This document shows positions 33,686 through 43,826 of a DNA stretch of 64,000 bases, piece after piece (position 1 is the stretch's first letter; every line of letters starts with the position of its first letter). Made by a program: the position numbers and the translations under genes. A model generated the notes under the pieces. It worked only from the letters and a program-made list of their open reading frames with translations. It was not told the DNA's origin and did no database searches. The DNA is taken from contig BEDY01000003.1 of assembly GCA_002335605.1 (NCBI GenBank), positions 1,302,001 through 1,366,000 on the forward strand, read 5' to 3'. Source of the stretch: Prillingera fragicola (lineage: Eukaryota > Basidiomycota > Tremellomycetes > Trichosporonales > Trichosporonaceae).

Positions 33686-34577
33686 AGGAGCTGTAGTGGT
33701 GGTGTTGGAGCTGTAGCGCTGGAGGAGCTATGTATGTGCAGCACAGGGTGTAGAGGAGGGAGGACCCCAGACGACGACGGATCTGTGGCGTTCTGGAATG
33801 GCTTGGTGCGAGTGAGCGCGGTGGAGGGGGCTGGAGATAAGGAGTCTGTGCTGCTGTGCTGCTGCTACTGCCGTGAGTGACGCGTTGAGAGTGCCTGATG
33901 GTCACCAAGATGCATGTCCCGGTCCGGACACTGCAGTGCACAGCGCACAGCAGATACGACGAGCAGAGCAGTCTGCAAGAGTAGTGAGGTGGGCCGGAAT
34001 GGTAATCAAGTGGGCACAAACTCTATTGGGAGGAGGGAAGGTGTGTACTGAATTTCCCAAAGTGGTAAAAGTGCTCTCAGGGAAGGTGATAGATTCTGAC
34101 TCGACGATTGTGTGTATTTGTCCTGCATATTACCCAAAGAGGAAAGTGCCACATTCACAAAAACACCGGAATGTGTAATTCCCAGTTTCACAGCACACAC
34201 CTTCCCCTGCGCTGCACGGCACCTCATTCGCTGGGCGCAGTAAATGCCCGTGCGCCTGGAACGCAAGACCCTGAATCCACACACACTGCGCCCTCTGGCC
34301 TCTCGTTGGCTGCTCGCTTCCCACCCAGCGATTTCCTTTTTACCCATTTACCTGCTTTCTCATTCTCCTCTTTTCTCTATTCCACCCAAATCCTCCAACA
34401 ACCAACAACAGCCAACACCTCCTGCCACTACCACTACTCGACCACGTCTCGAGTCCACACCACCGCTGCTCCCCCCCTTACCACTGAGCAGCACCACCCC
34501 GCGCCTCTGGCCCTAACCGACCCGACCCACCCTCGTGTCTGACCAATCCAACCTTGCCTACTCAAACGTTACTCAAA

Positions 34578-34601
34578 ATGTTCTCCGTCGTCTTCGCTTA
34601 A
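34578..34601 (+). promoter_or_regulatory. Upstream ORF 1 in bZIP leader
   Basis: ATG at 34578 followed by six sense codons and TAA at 34599-34601 (peptide MFSVVFA). It is in a different frame from the main ORF and lies 482 nt (before splicing) upstream of the main ATG. Short uORFs like this mark GCN4/ATF4-type leaders; the regulatory role is inferred. Confidence 0.55.
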
Positions 34602-34709
34602 GCGAGGAAACTTCCCAAGCCCATCGTCCCCCCAGACGATTCTTTAAAGATTCACCTACCCCACCTTCCAAGCCCTTTGAACCCCTCCCGGTTCTGATTT
34701 CTGCCCACC

Positions 34710-34823
34710 ATGGCGTCCACCAACACCCCCACCACCAACCCAGCAAGCCAAGTGACCACATCCGTGACCACGTCCTCTACTCGTCAAGCCCAAGCTCGAC
34801 TGTCCTCTCAAACACAACGATAG
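34710..34823 (+). promoter_or_regulatory. Upstream ORF 2 in bZIP leader
   Basis: ATG at 34710 in a near-ideal context (ccaccATGg), 37 sense codons rich in Thr, Ser and Gln, and a TAG at 34821-34823. A ribosome that translates it would terminate about 170 spliced nt before the main start. Because its start context is stronger than that of uORF1, it would be expected to block the main ORF in a reinitiation scheme. Confidence 0.55.
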
Positions 34824-34860
34824 CCGCATTCAACGAGCGCCCAAGCGCATCTTCAACGAC

Positions 34861-34926
34861 GTATGTATACCCGACAACCAGAAGTGCCATCAAAGCTGAC
34901 CGTGTCTTTTGCTTCCGCCCCAACAG
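34861..34926 (+). other. Probable 5' leader intron of bZIP gene
   Basis: GTATGT at 34861, a GCTGAC branch site at 34895-34900 and a pyrimidine-rich stretch ending CAACAG at 34926: 66 nt, excellent consensus. It falls between uORF2 and the main ATG. Confidence 0.6.
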
Positions 34927-35059
34927 AACCGTTACTCTGAACAAGACTCTTTCAACAACGAGCAACACTAGCTCTAGCGTAACCAACACGCCCAACAAGA
35001 CGAACGAAACGAACGTTCCCTCTACCGCCATCCCTACACCCAACAACCCATCTACCCAA

Positions 35060-36241
35060 ATGCTTGACGAACTCTTTGGTTCCTCTGCCCCCTTCGACTG
35101 GGACCAGTTCCTGGTCGGAGACGCCGACGTCAACGCTGTTGACGCCGTCACCCGTGCCGACAATGACGACACCCCCGCCTCGGCGGCTCTTGGTCTTCCC
35201 TCTGCAGCCAACACGCCTGCGTCGGACGCCTCGAGCAACACTTCTACCCCCAAGTCTACCGAGTCGGAGCAGTCCGAGGTCCTCGGATCTCTTGGTCTCT
35301 TTGACTTTGACTTTCCCGCCCCTGCCGGCATTGTCCACGACCCCAGCGACATTCTCGCTTCGCTTCAGGCCCAGGCCACTCCCGCGCCTGCCATGACCGC
35401 CGACCCCATGCTCGGCAACTTTGGCTCGCTCGGTGACTTTACCTCGGACCTCCAGCTTGGCAACATTCTGAGCCAGCTCCAGGGCAACGCTCAGACTATT
35501 GCCCCCGCCGCGACGTCGCTCCCCGAGGCCTACGCGGCTCTTGGCTGGCCCATGACTACCCCCGCCGCCGAGACTCCCGCTGCTTCGACCCCCGTGGCCA
35601 CCGCCATGAAGCGCAAGGCTTCCGACTCGTCTGACGACGGCTCGGTCACCAAGCGTCCTCGTGGCCGCCCCGCTTCGGTCAACCCTGTCGCCAAGCGCCC
35701 TTACCGTCGCCAGTCCAAGAACGGCCTCAGCCTCTCGCAGCTCGCCGCGGCCGCTGCTTCTGGCTCGCCTGTTGTTGTCGACGAGAAGGCCGCCTTCAAG
35801 GCCGCACTTGCTGCCGCCGACGACGAGGAGGACGACGACGAGGCCACCACCCCCGTCCGTCTTACTTCGACCGGCAAGCCCTCTACTGCGCGCCCCAAGG
35901 CCGTCGTCCCGGAAAAGTACATGAAGAACGGCGAGGCTCAGGCCATTACTGGCATGAACACTGAGCAGATTCTTTCGTACCCCAACTGGCCTGCCCTCAT
36001 GGCTCACGTCGACAGTGCTCACCGCGCTGGCGCCGAGGTGTTCGGTAAGATGATCACCGAGAACCGTGACAAGGCCAAGTGGGCTGCCAAGAAGTCCCGC
36101 GACGAGCGCAAGGCCAAGGTCGAGTCGCTCGAGGGCCAGGTCGACGACCTGAACGGAAAGATTGCCGAAATGCGCGGTCTCCTTCTCGGTCTCGTCGGCC
36201 GCGGCTTTGTTCCCCTGAGCGAAGTCGAGTCGTTCATCTAG
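35060..36241 (+). CDS. bZIP transcription factor with AT-hook, GCN4-like leader
   Basis: First in-frame ATG at 35060 gives 393 aa. The N-terminus has acidic-aromatic patches typical of activation domains (MLDELFGSSAPFDWDQFLVG and GLFDFDFPAP). A basic AT-hook (KRPRGRPAS) and a KRPYRRQ cluster lie mid-protein. The C-terminus is a bZIP: basic region KAKWAAKKSRDERKAK, matching A-A-x-x-S-R but with Ala where the usual Asn sits, then a zipper with Leu/Leu/Met/Leu every seventh residue (SLEGQVDDLNGKIAEMRGLL). Two uORFs and a leader intron precede it, the arrangement of amino-acid-starvation factors (Gcn4/Cpc1), which is why I suggest that role; the protein itself does not prove it. The frame stays open for 525 nt upstream without an ATG. 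Confidence 0.7.
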   Translation: MLDELFGSSAPFDWDQFLVGDADVNAVDAVTRADNDDTPASAALGLPSAANTPASDASSNTSTPKSTESEQSEVLGSLGLFDFDFPAPAGIVHDPSDILASLQAQATPAPAMTADPMLGNFGSLGDFTSDLQLGNILSQLQGNAQTIAPAATSLPEAYAALGWPMTTPAAETPAASTPVATAMKRKASDSSDDGSVTKRPRGRPASVNPVAKRPYRRQSKNGLSLSQLAAAAASGSPVVVDEKAAFKAALAAADDEEDDDEATTPVRLTSTGKPSTARPKAVVPEKYMKNGEAQAITGMNTEQILSYPNWPALMAHVDSAHRAGAEVFGKMITENRDKAKWAAKKSRDERKAKVESLEGQVDDLNGKIAEMRGLLLGLVGRGFVPLSEVESFI

Positions 36242-37447
36242 TGCGAGAGGTACAGGCGTCCTCAACACTACCCCAAGCGTCCGTAACAGGACAGAGTCGC
36301 TAGCCGTCTGTCTGCGCTGTGCGCAACACTCGGCTGGGTCTCTTCAAGACACCGTGATGGGTTGTCAACAAGACGGGTCGTTCACTTTTCTTTACTGTGA
36401 ATCGCCTACCCAAATAGAGCGCGCCTTGCGAGGCCGCTCCGAGTTGTCAGTCGGACATTGTGACTATTTTGGTCAGTCTGCATTCTCGTCCAAGCCCAAT
36501 GGCGAGAGAGTGAGCTGTCGCTCCTTTCACCTTCTTTCAATTGCCTCTTTTTATTCGCTTTGCCCCTCAGTAATCTTTTTGTCTCTTTCCCCAACCCCCC
36601 CCAGACCCAACCCTCTTACCAAAAAAGCTGCGTTCTGCGGCTCCGGACCTACAACGTCCTGACCTGACCCAATACCTTCGGGGTCTGGCGTCTCTATATA
36701 CTTTTTTCGTCATGCAAAGATTGGACGATTAGTGGTGCACGACTCGGTGGCGATGAGGTGCTAATCGATGAGGTGCTTGCTGTCCGAGTCGGACTAGTTG
36801 ACGAGTCGAGGCAGAGTTGACCGAGACTCGGTACGTCGTGGCACTATCTCGGAGAGGGTCGGGGGTGCTACTTGACGAGACCCACCCCTCGTAAAGACCG
36901 GCAACTGGCCAATGTCGATGTGCTCCGATGGACATGTGCACCCCAACGTAACAGCAGCATTGAGAGAAAGTACTCCGCCGGGTGGATGCCAAGCCGTGTG
37001 CCTGTGTAAATAACAATGAACCCCTCCCCCGCTCTGCTCCGGGCCCCTCGTGGTGGCCCACATTTGCCACCCAGCATCCACCCGGGGAACCGGGGCCGAG
37101 CAGGGCAGCACAGTGACCACATGCACATGCTCTCTCCTGCCACGGAGGGGTTGCGCGTCGTCTTGGCAGGCTCTCACGCAAGGTCCCGCTCTTGCTTACT
37201 GTCTGCTCGTCCTTGCTCCTTGCTCTCGTACTCGAACACGCACTCTCACTCTGGCTCTATTGTCTGTCCTCTCCCACAACGTCAGCAGCAGCCGGGCAAC
37301 ACAACTGTAGGTCGGCCGCCAACTCGCCACTGCCCACCCACCATCCCACCTCCATTGTTCCCTCATCCGCTTACTCACACCCGCAGACCCGACGACAGCC
37401 AAGCCCCCTTCCCTTCAACCACCCTATTTACCATCAACCATCCCCGC
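36242..37447. other. Intergenic region, 1.2 kb
   Basis: 3' region of the bZIP gene and upstream region of the coiled-coil gene. The upstream extension of the latter's frame to 37016 is CA/CT-rich and probably leader. No RNA gene recognised. Confidence 0.45.
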
Positions 37448-39087
37448 ATGTCCTCTCACGACCCACCCACCCCCCGGCCCACCCAGACCCCAAGCCACTA
37501 CACACACCTAGCAGCAACGCACCCCCTCTCAACAGCCTTCCTAATGGGCGCAGCACTCACCCTCTCAGCCCTCGCAGGCGCCCGCGCAGCAACCGCAGCA
37601 CTCGCACCCCGCCGCCTCCCCCGCCTCCCCCCGACCACACGCAGCCTCTCCAGCACAGGGGGGTACGACCAGCACCTCGCCCGCCTCGAGCGGCTGGTGG
37701 CCGACACGACGGCCGCGCACGCGCGCGTGGCGGCGCAGGTCGAGGCGCTCGAGCGCGCCGTGCGGACCCGCCAGGTGAGTCCCTCCGGCGGCGGGGCTGA
37801 CGCAGCGCAGCCCCTGCGCGCTGCGGCGGCCGCGCTCCTGGGCGGCGCGGTGGGGGCGGCGCTGATGTGGCAGCTCCTGCCGAGTACTACGGAGAGTATC
37901 CTCGGGGAACATGTGCGGACTGTCGAGGAGACTGCTGGTGGGTTTTTGAGGGCTGGAGGGAGGCTGATGGTAGCTTTGCGGAGGGAGCTTGGGCGGGCCG
38001 TCGCCGCGCGCGAGGAGCGGATGGCGGCGGGGGCAGCAAAGTTGGCCGAGACGCGGAGTGCCGAGGAGACGAACGGTGGGTTTGTCGCTGGGTGGGGCTG
38101 ATGGAAGCGCTTGTGCAGGAGCTGGAGCGCCGGCACGACGTTGCGGCCAAGAAGATTGAGGCGGGGAGGCGGTCGTTGGGCGCTGGGGTCGTTGGGCACG
38201 GCGCGAGGAGTATGGAAGAGTTTGAACGTGAGTCGCTGCACTGGGTGGGGCTGATTGCAGGCTTGAACGAGAATCTCGAGACAGAGTATGCCGCAGAGGT
38301 CGCGCGCGTGCATGCTGGGCAAAAGGCGCTCGGCGGCGTGGACCCGAACATGGTCGACGTTCTCGCCGTGACGAGTGGTGAGCACTCAGCAGAGTGGCGC
38401 TGACAGCCAGCCGAGATCGAGCAACTCGCCCAGGCTATTGACAAGGAACAGGCCAAGCTTGCCACCGGCTCTCGCAGCGCCGAGGAAACGGACGCCCTCC
38501 GCGCCGAGCTCGCAGCAGCCGTCGAAGCCAAAGCCCACCGCATGCTCGCCGCCCAGCGCGTGCACGCCGAGCTCACCGCACCAGCTTCCCGCACGCCGGA
38601 GCAAACAGCCGCCCTCCGCGCCGAGCTCGAAGCGTCCAACGCCACAGACGTCGCCCGCATTGAGGCTGGCCAAACGGCCTACTTTATGGCCAGCCTCGAC
38701 CCGCGCCGCGCGTCCGCCACGCCCTCCACGCGTCTCAAGTCTGAACAGCCCGTAGCCGACCTCGGCATCAACGACACCGGCGAGTGGAAGTTTCGCCTCC
38801 TGAACAGCACACGCAAGCTCCCCGCGGGCTCAGCAGTGCGTTCCCAGCCCATTGTGCTGTCGCGCCGAAGCGAGCGCGGCGACCGCCGAGCCGCGCCCGG
38901 CGCGACGACCAACCCGCCATTCTGGTTCGTCTCGTCCACAACCCTCACGTACACGATCGGCCCGTTCTCGACACCCCTGGTGTATGCCCCGCACGTCGAC
39001 ATGGTGCTGCTGGACGGCGCTTGGTGGCGGGTTACACGGGAGGGCGAGGTTTATACTATTCGCGGCAAGGTGGCGGACGATGTCTAG
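37448..39087 (+). CDS. Coiled-coil membrane protein built from repeated exons
   Basis: I do not recognise the family. Six exons: 37448-37774, 37811-37937, 37974-38075, 38108-38227, 38261-38377, 38411-39087, with introns of 32-36 nt and phases that close to 489 aa. Two hydrophobic segments lie near the N-terminus (LSTAFLMGAALTLSALAG and ALLGGAVGAALMWQLLP). The middle is a series of 34-40-residue units, each opening with a variant of S/T-x-E-E-T-x-A-L and running as helix (EETAALRREL, EETNALVQELER, EEFERLNENLE, EIEQLAQAID, EETDALRAEL, EQTAALRAEL). Introns 2-4 cut the units at the same codon position and phase. The last ~100 residues look globular (FWFVSSTTLTYTIGPFSTP). Location could be mitochondrial or plasma membrane; function unknown. 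Confidence 0.68.
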
Positions 39088-39687
39088 CCTCCGAGCGTCT
39101 CACAGGAGTCCTCACAGGAGGCCTCGCAGGAGATCCTCACAGGAGTCCCTCACAGGAGAAGAGAGCTGTGGCGTGGTTGTGAGAAGAGTCGACTAGGGAA
39201 TCAGAAGATCACAACGTGCTTGGACGTCTTATAGCAGGTCTGCACATGTTACAGTTGTACAAGCGGCTCCGGATGGTGGCTTCGTGCTCCAATCTGACAT
39301 TGATCGAGTAGACTCGCAGCACTTCCTCTATGCCGAACAGCTGCACCTCTGAGACTCTGGCAGACTCACAGCATGCGAGACGCAAATAAGTTCCATAGCA
39401 ACAAATCTACAACAGCATAGCTGCCCGCCAGCCCTGCCTGGCCGACATACTTGCCCGGTGGCCGGCCTCCACCGACCAACCTCGGATCCGAACTCTCCCA
39501 CTCCATCTCGGCGCCGATTCCTGTCCTCGAACGACCTTATTGTCTCGACGTGTGACGACTCTTCCCCCAACTCCAGCAAGTCAAGCTGCCCAACCTCTGC
39601 GTCAGCACTCGACACACCATCCTCCTCCCCCGCATCTCTCGCCGCCTTACGACTTTCCCAAACCTCCACCTCAACCTCCCAAGCCCA
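39088..39687. other. Intergenic region, 600 nt
   Basis: Contains an imperfect run of tcacaggag-type units just after the preceding stop (about 39097-39160: ctcacaggagtc, ctcacaggaggc, ctcgcaggagat, cctcacaggagt). No coding frame or RNA gene is supported. Confidence 0.5.
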
Positions 39688-41286
39688 ATGCCACCCCCAG
39701 CCCACCTAACCCCGGCCCAGATAGCCCTCCAAGCCGAGCGCAAGGCTGCCAAACTCGCGAAAAAGGCAGCAGCAGCGGCCGCGAACGGCGGCAAGCCGAA
39801 CGCGCAGCAGCTCGCCGAGCTGGAGCGGAGGCGGATCCTGCTGCGGTCTTGGGTCGGCGTCGGCGGGGAGGCCAAGGGGCAGAGGAGGGCGAGGGTCGTT
39901 ACCTGGAACATGCTTGCACAGACGCTTGTTCGTGAGTCTGCCGTTGATGGCGAGGGTGGGGCTGACATGCTCCCTCGTTTCTCCACTGTGACGCTGCTCG
40001 TTTCCGCTTTCCGCTGCCCGCTCGCCTCTGTGCCGCTGCTCGCTCGTGCTCCGCACTCGCTCACTCGCTCACAGGCCGCGAGCTCTTCCCCGGCTCAGAC
40101 TGCCTGCGGTGGTCGGACCGGAAACCGATGCTGCAGGCGGAGATGGCGTCTCACGCCGACGTCGACGTTATCTGTCTTCAAGAATGCGACAGGCTCGAGG
40201 ACGTCCTCTCGTCCGTCCCCGGGCACATCCCCGTGACGGCCCGCGGGGTGGGCAAGCTGCACGGCCTGGTTGTGCTGTACAAGTCTGCGCGGTTCCATGT
40301 GCGTGCCCAGCGGGCGTTGGCGCTTGATGACGAGTGGCTGAGCCCCGAGGCCGCGGGGGAGGTTGCGCGCCGGGGCGTTAGTCGGCAAACGCGGAATATG
40401 GGGCTTGTGGTCGCGTTGAAGGAGAATGAGAGTGACGCGGGGTTGATTGTCGTCACTACGCACTTGTGGGTTGCTGTTTCGGCGCTGGCTGACGATAGGT
40501 TCTGGCACCCAAAGTTTGAGTACGAGCGGACGCGCCAGGTTATTGTTCTCCTGCGCGCTGTCAGGCGGTTGCAGCAGGAGGAGGGACTGTCCGACTGGCC
40601 AGTGGTGTTTGCTGGCGGTGAGTCTCAGCCGCCGCCCACATTCTGACGAGACAGACCTCAACACGCAGCCCGCCGAGACGACCTACCAGCTCCTCGCTGC
40701 GCCCACAGCCCCTGTGGACCCCGAGCTGCTCCTCAACTTTAACGCCTCGCGCATCGTCCACACATCCGTCATCAAGGTCGGCGTGCCCCCCAACTCGGAG
40801 CCACCAAGCACGAGCGCAAGCCGGACCGCCACGCCGACCCCAGCCGCCGCAGAGAAAGACGACGAAGGCGAGGGCGAGGGCGAGCTACCGGATACCGACG
40901 AACGCAGCATCGCCAACACGCGCCACACGACGCCGGCCGACGGAATCCTGACCCTCGAGCAGCTCACCGCTGCCGTCCAAGAGGTCCTGCCCTCCCCCGC
41001 GCGCAGCGCGTACGCCTGCGCCAAGTGGGAGGGCGAGACGTATGGCGCCCGCGGGGGGTTTGCCAAGGGTGTCGACGGTGCGGGTAGGGCTGAGCCAGCG
41101 TACACTTGCTTTACGCCGCTGTTCAAGCTTACCCTCGACTATCTGTTTGTGCTGCCTGGCAGCGCCGAGGTCGAGTTTACGCACCTTCTTGCGCCGGCCA
41201 AGACTCAAGACCTCGGTAACGGCCTGCCCATGAAGGGGATCAGTGCCAGTGACCACCTGGCTGTTGGATGTGAGATTGCGTGGTAG
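39688..41286 (+). CDS. RNA exonuclease, NGL2/CCR4-like EEP family
   Basis: Endonuclease/exonuclease/phosphatase-fold 3'-to-5' RNase; yeast Ngl2 trims 5.8S rRNA. Exons 39688-39931, 40075-40465, 40499-40617, 40655-41286. The basic-Ala N-terminus is followed by VVTWNMLAQTLVR (first metal-site strand with Asn), DVICLQECDRLEDV (catalytic Glu), TTHLFWHPKFEYERTRQ, FAGDLNTQP (Asp/Asn) and, at the end, GISASDHLAVGCEI (Asp-His pair). All catalytic landmarks of the family are present. A ~200-residue insert rich in Ser/Pro/Asp/Glu lies between GDLNTQP and the last motif. The 33-nt intron 40466-40498 is a multiple of three, so an unspliced form would still read through; the spliced form gives the conserved THLFWHP. 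Confidence 0.85.
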
Positions 41287-41343
41287 AATAGATCCCTAGA
41301 GCCTATGCCATCCATTCCCCAATACCCTACGTACAAAACCTAT

Positions 41344-43124
41344 CTAACCCTCGATATCATATACACCGACCTTTGTGGGGTCCTTCTTGTCCGACTCTGG
41401 CGTGCGTGCGCCGCTCGCGACGTGCTCGGGAATGTAGGCCGTGTCCGCTCCGAGCCGGTAGTCACTCTCGTCGACCTCCTCAAAGTGCCTGCTCATACCC
41501 GGCGGGGGGAAGAAGAAGCAGCACAAAAAGTAGACGAGCGCGCTGACACCCGTGCCCGTGAGCCACGACAGGGCATAGATGCGCTGCGCTGCGACGGCGA
41601 CCTTGACGTCGGGGTTGAGAGTGTGGATGAACCCGGGCGCGTTGATGGCAAAGCCGGCAAAGTACGCCGCGTACGCGCGCCAGTTGACGCCCCACGTGTA
41701 CCAGTACCACCCCGTGCTCGAGGTGGTGTACAGGTCGCGGAGGCGCATGTGGCCGCGGCGCACGAGCCAGTAGTCTGTCACCATGGGGCCGGCGATGCAC
41801 GAGAGCAGCACGCCGTAGGCGCCGAGGTAGGAGCCAAACGTCGCCGACGACTTGTAGAGCAGCCACGGGTTCATGGCGATGCCGACAACGACACAGATGT
41901 AGCCTCCGCGGCGAATGTTGATGTACCGCGGGAAGAGGGCTGTGAGGTCGCAGCCTGCGCTGATCGAGTTGGCGGCCACGTTGAGCAGGAGCTGGACGTA
42001 GATGAACCCGATGGCGATGAAGGCGAGCCCGGCGCGGGTGGCTGACGACGAGTCCGTGTCGAGCATCGTGTCCATGATCTTGACCACGTCCCAGATCTGC
42101 GTACCGAACTGCGGGACCGAGGCCGACGCAATGACAATGCCGAGGAATGACGTGATGGTGAAGCCCATGGGCAGGGCGATGAGCTGCGGCCAGATGGCGG
42201 CACCGGGGGTCTTGGCGCGACTGGCAAAGTCGGGCGCGTTGGTGACGAGCGTAAACATGTTGTTGAAGCAGGACGAAATGCTGATGAGCATCTGCCAGTG
42301 CAGCGCAGAGCCAGAGAGCTTGGCAGGCTGCGAGAAGACTGGACCAATGCCGCCGGCGCGGGTAATGCTCCAGCCAAACAGCGCAAAGCCCACAATGGGC
42401 CCAATGACAGCCTTGACGGCAAAGAGCCACTTGAGCTTGTGAAGTGGGACGTAGGTGACCGGGATAGACAGGAGCCAGTAGATGAAAAAGGACACCACAT
42501 ACGCAGTAGTCGTCTCGGACGACGCGGGCATGCCGTTGTGCAGCCGCGCAAACGACGGCCAGATGGCACGGATCAGGACGTACACGCTGACATGAGCTCA
42601 AGTGCTGCAGATAGACTCACCATTCACCACCAAGCCAGGCCTGGACACCCCACCAGATACAAGCCATGGCCGCACGGTTAAACACGGGCCACAAGCTGCC
42701 AAAGACGCCAAAGGTCGTGCGAGCGACGGCAGGAAAGACAATGCCGTGCACGGCACCAGGGCGGGCGTTGAGAACGAGCAGGGGGCCGACAATGGTGTAG
42801 CCGACGATAACGCAGCTGCGTGTGTCAGTGGGAACTCGGAGGTCCAGTGGGAACGCACATGAACGCCTGCCACCAGTTGAGACCGGCGCTGATCATGGAC
42901 GAGGCAATGGTAAAAGTGTTGAGGTTGAACGAGTCGGCGATCCAGAACGATACCTATAGTGTCAGAGACGCCGCTGGTGATACACCTACAAAGGCCATGT
43001 GGTCCCATGTCTTCTTGTCGTCGGTGACGGGGAGCAAGTCGGTGTTGGCAAGAAGCAGCTCCTTGCTCGACATGCCTGCCGGGTGCTCTGCCTCCAGCTT
43101 GGTCATGAGTGTTCGTGCCTTCAT
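41344..43124 (-). CDS. NCS1 nucleobase/ureide permease (Fur/Dal4-type)
   Basis: Nucleobase-cation-symport-1 plasma membrane transporter for uracil, uridine, allantoin or hydantoins. Exons 42990-43124, 42859-42953, 42621-42815, 41344-42586 on the minus strand, 555 aa, phases consistent. Twelve helices are predicted. NCS1 landmarks: FWIADSFNLNTFTIASS in helix 1, AFICVIVGYTIVGPLLVLNA, ARTTFGVFGSLWPVFNR, WWGVQAWLGG, FALFGWSITRAGGIG, CFNNMFTLVTNAPDFASRAK and NVAANSISAGCDLTALFPRYINIRRG, the last two typical of the Fur-like branch. The start has a short Lys/Glu N-tail as in Fur4/Dal4. Its divergent neighbour is an Asp/Glu/hydantoin racemase, which favours a ureide or hydantoin substrate. Confidence 0.9.
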
Positions 43125-43826
43125 GATGGGTTGGTATTACTCGTGGGTGTGAGTTTCCTGCTGCACACAAGCCTGCGTACTTATAACAATCCCAGCCATT
43201 GTCAGTTGCTTCGCGAGATAGTGACTTTGTCCACACATCCCCGAGACTTTCTCTCGTATCTCGCCGGCTCGAACAATGGTCGATGGGCCGACATGACCTA
43301 ATTGGGGCCTCACCCCGGGGTTGCCCGGGGTTGATACGATGCACTATCTCTCGTTGCCCAAAGGTCGTTGGATGCAGATCTGGAGGCGTTCATTTACAAG
43401 GCCGATTAGCTCAGCGTGCCAACCAGTGAGTGAGTGTGTTGCCTGCTTCACGCATTTCTCCGGTAGCTCGGTTCCTTGGCGATGCCTGCGAGTCATGAGC
43501 AGCCTTGGGCGAGCTGCGCGTTGCTTGTCAGGTTTGCACAAGGGTTGGGTAATCGCAAAAGAGACAATTGCCGGGCGAGTATCACTACCGGAGATTCCAG
43601 CCAACCACTGCTCGAGCTATGTCCGGCGCCGAGCCTTGTGCAAATAGCCCGCTATCAGTCCGGCGCACAGTGCCTGCCTGGCGATAGAGGCGTCTTGTTC
43701 GGCCAAGTCGAGTCTTTCCGTTGCATTCCGTGCATGAAGTCTGGCCCAACGCTGTTGCTGTTGCACTGTTGCAGTACTTGCGGCCGAAAGTAACTGTGTG
43801 TCTGTCCAGTTCGACTTGTATCCAGT
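43125..43826. promoter_or_regulatory. Shared upstream region of permease and racemase with GATA sites
   Basis: A 702-nt bidirectional region. HGATAR matches lie at 43216-43221 (AGATAG), 43344-43349 (minus) and 43652-43657 (minus). About two are expected by chance, so the count alone is weak; the gene content makes nitrogen control plausible. Confidence 0.35.

Larger units (their letters stand above)
31531..34340. other. Long gene-poor region with simple repeats
   Basis: About 2.8 kb upstream of both CLU1 and the bZIP gene. I found no supported gene on either strand. It contains an 18-bp palindrome with an adjoining inverted copy, a short CCGACA-type run and a CTG repeat (listed separately). 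The right end, from about 34340, becomes CT/CA-rich and is taken as the start of the bZIP leader. Confidence 0.45.

Noticed and set aside
33036..33716. 226-codon plus-strand frame upstream of the bZIP gene
   Set aside because: Translation of CTG repeats and flanking noncoding DNA, with no domain.
34535..36241. 568-aa version of the bZIP protein starting at 34535
   Set aside because: The codon there is GTG. No ATG occurs in this frame until 35060, so I use 35060 and report the extension only as a possibility.
34952..36268. 438-codon minus-strand frame opposite the bZIP gene
   Set aside because: No domain, Gly/Arg/Val-rich shadow of the coding strand.
43403..43480. tRNA-like start, ggccgattagctcag
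   Set aside because: An A-box-like string is present, but I could not find a matching B box (GGTTCRANYCC), an anticodon arm or a closing acceptor stem.
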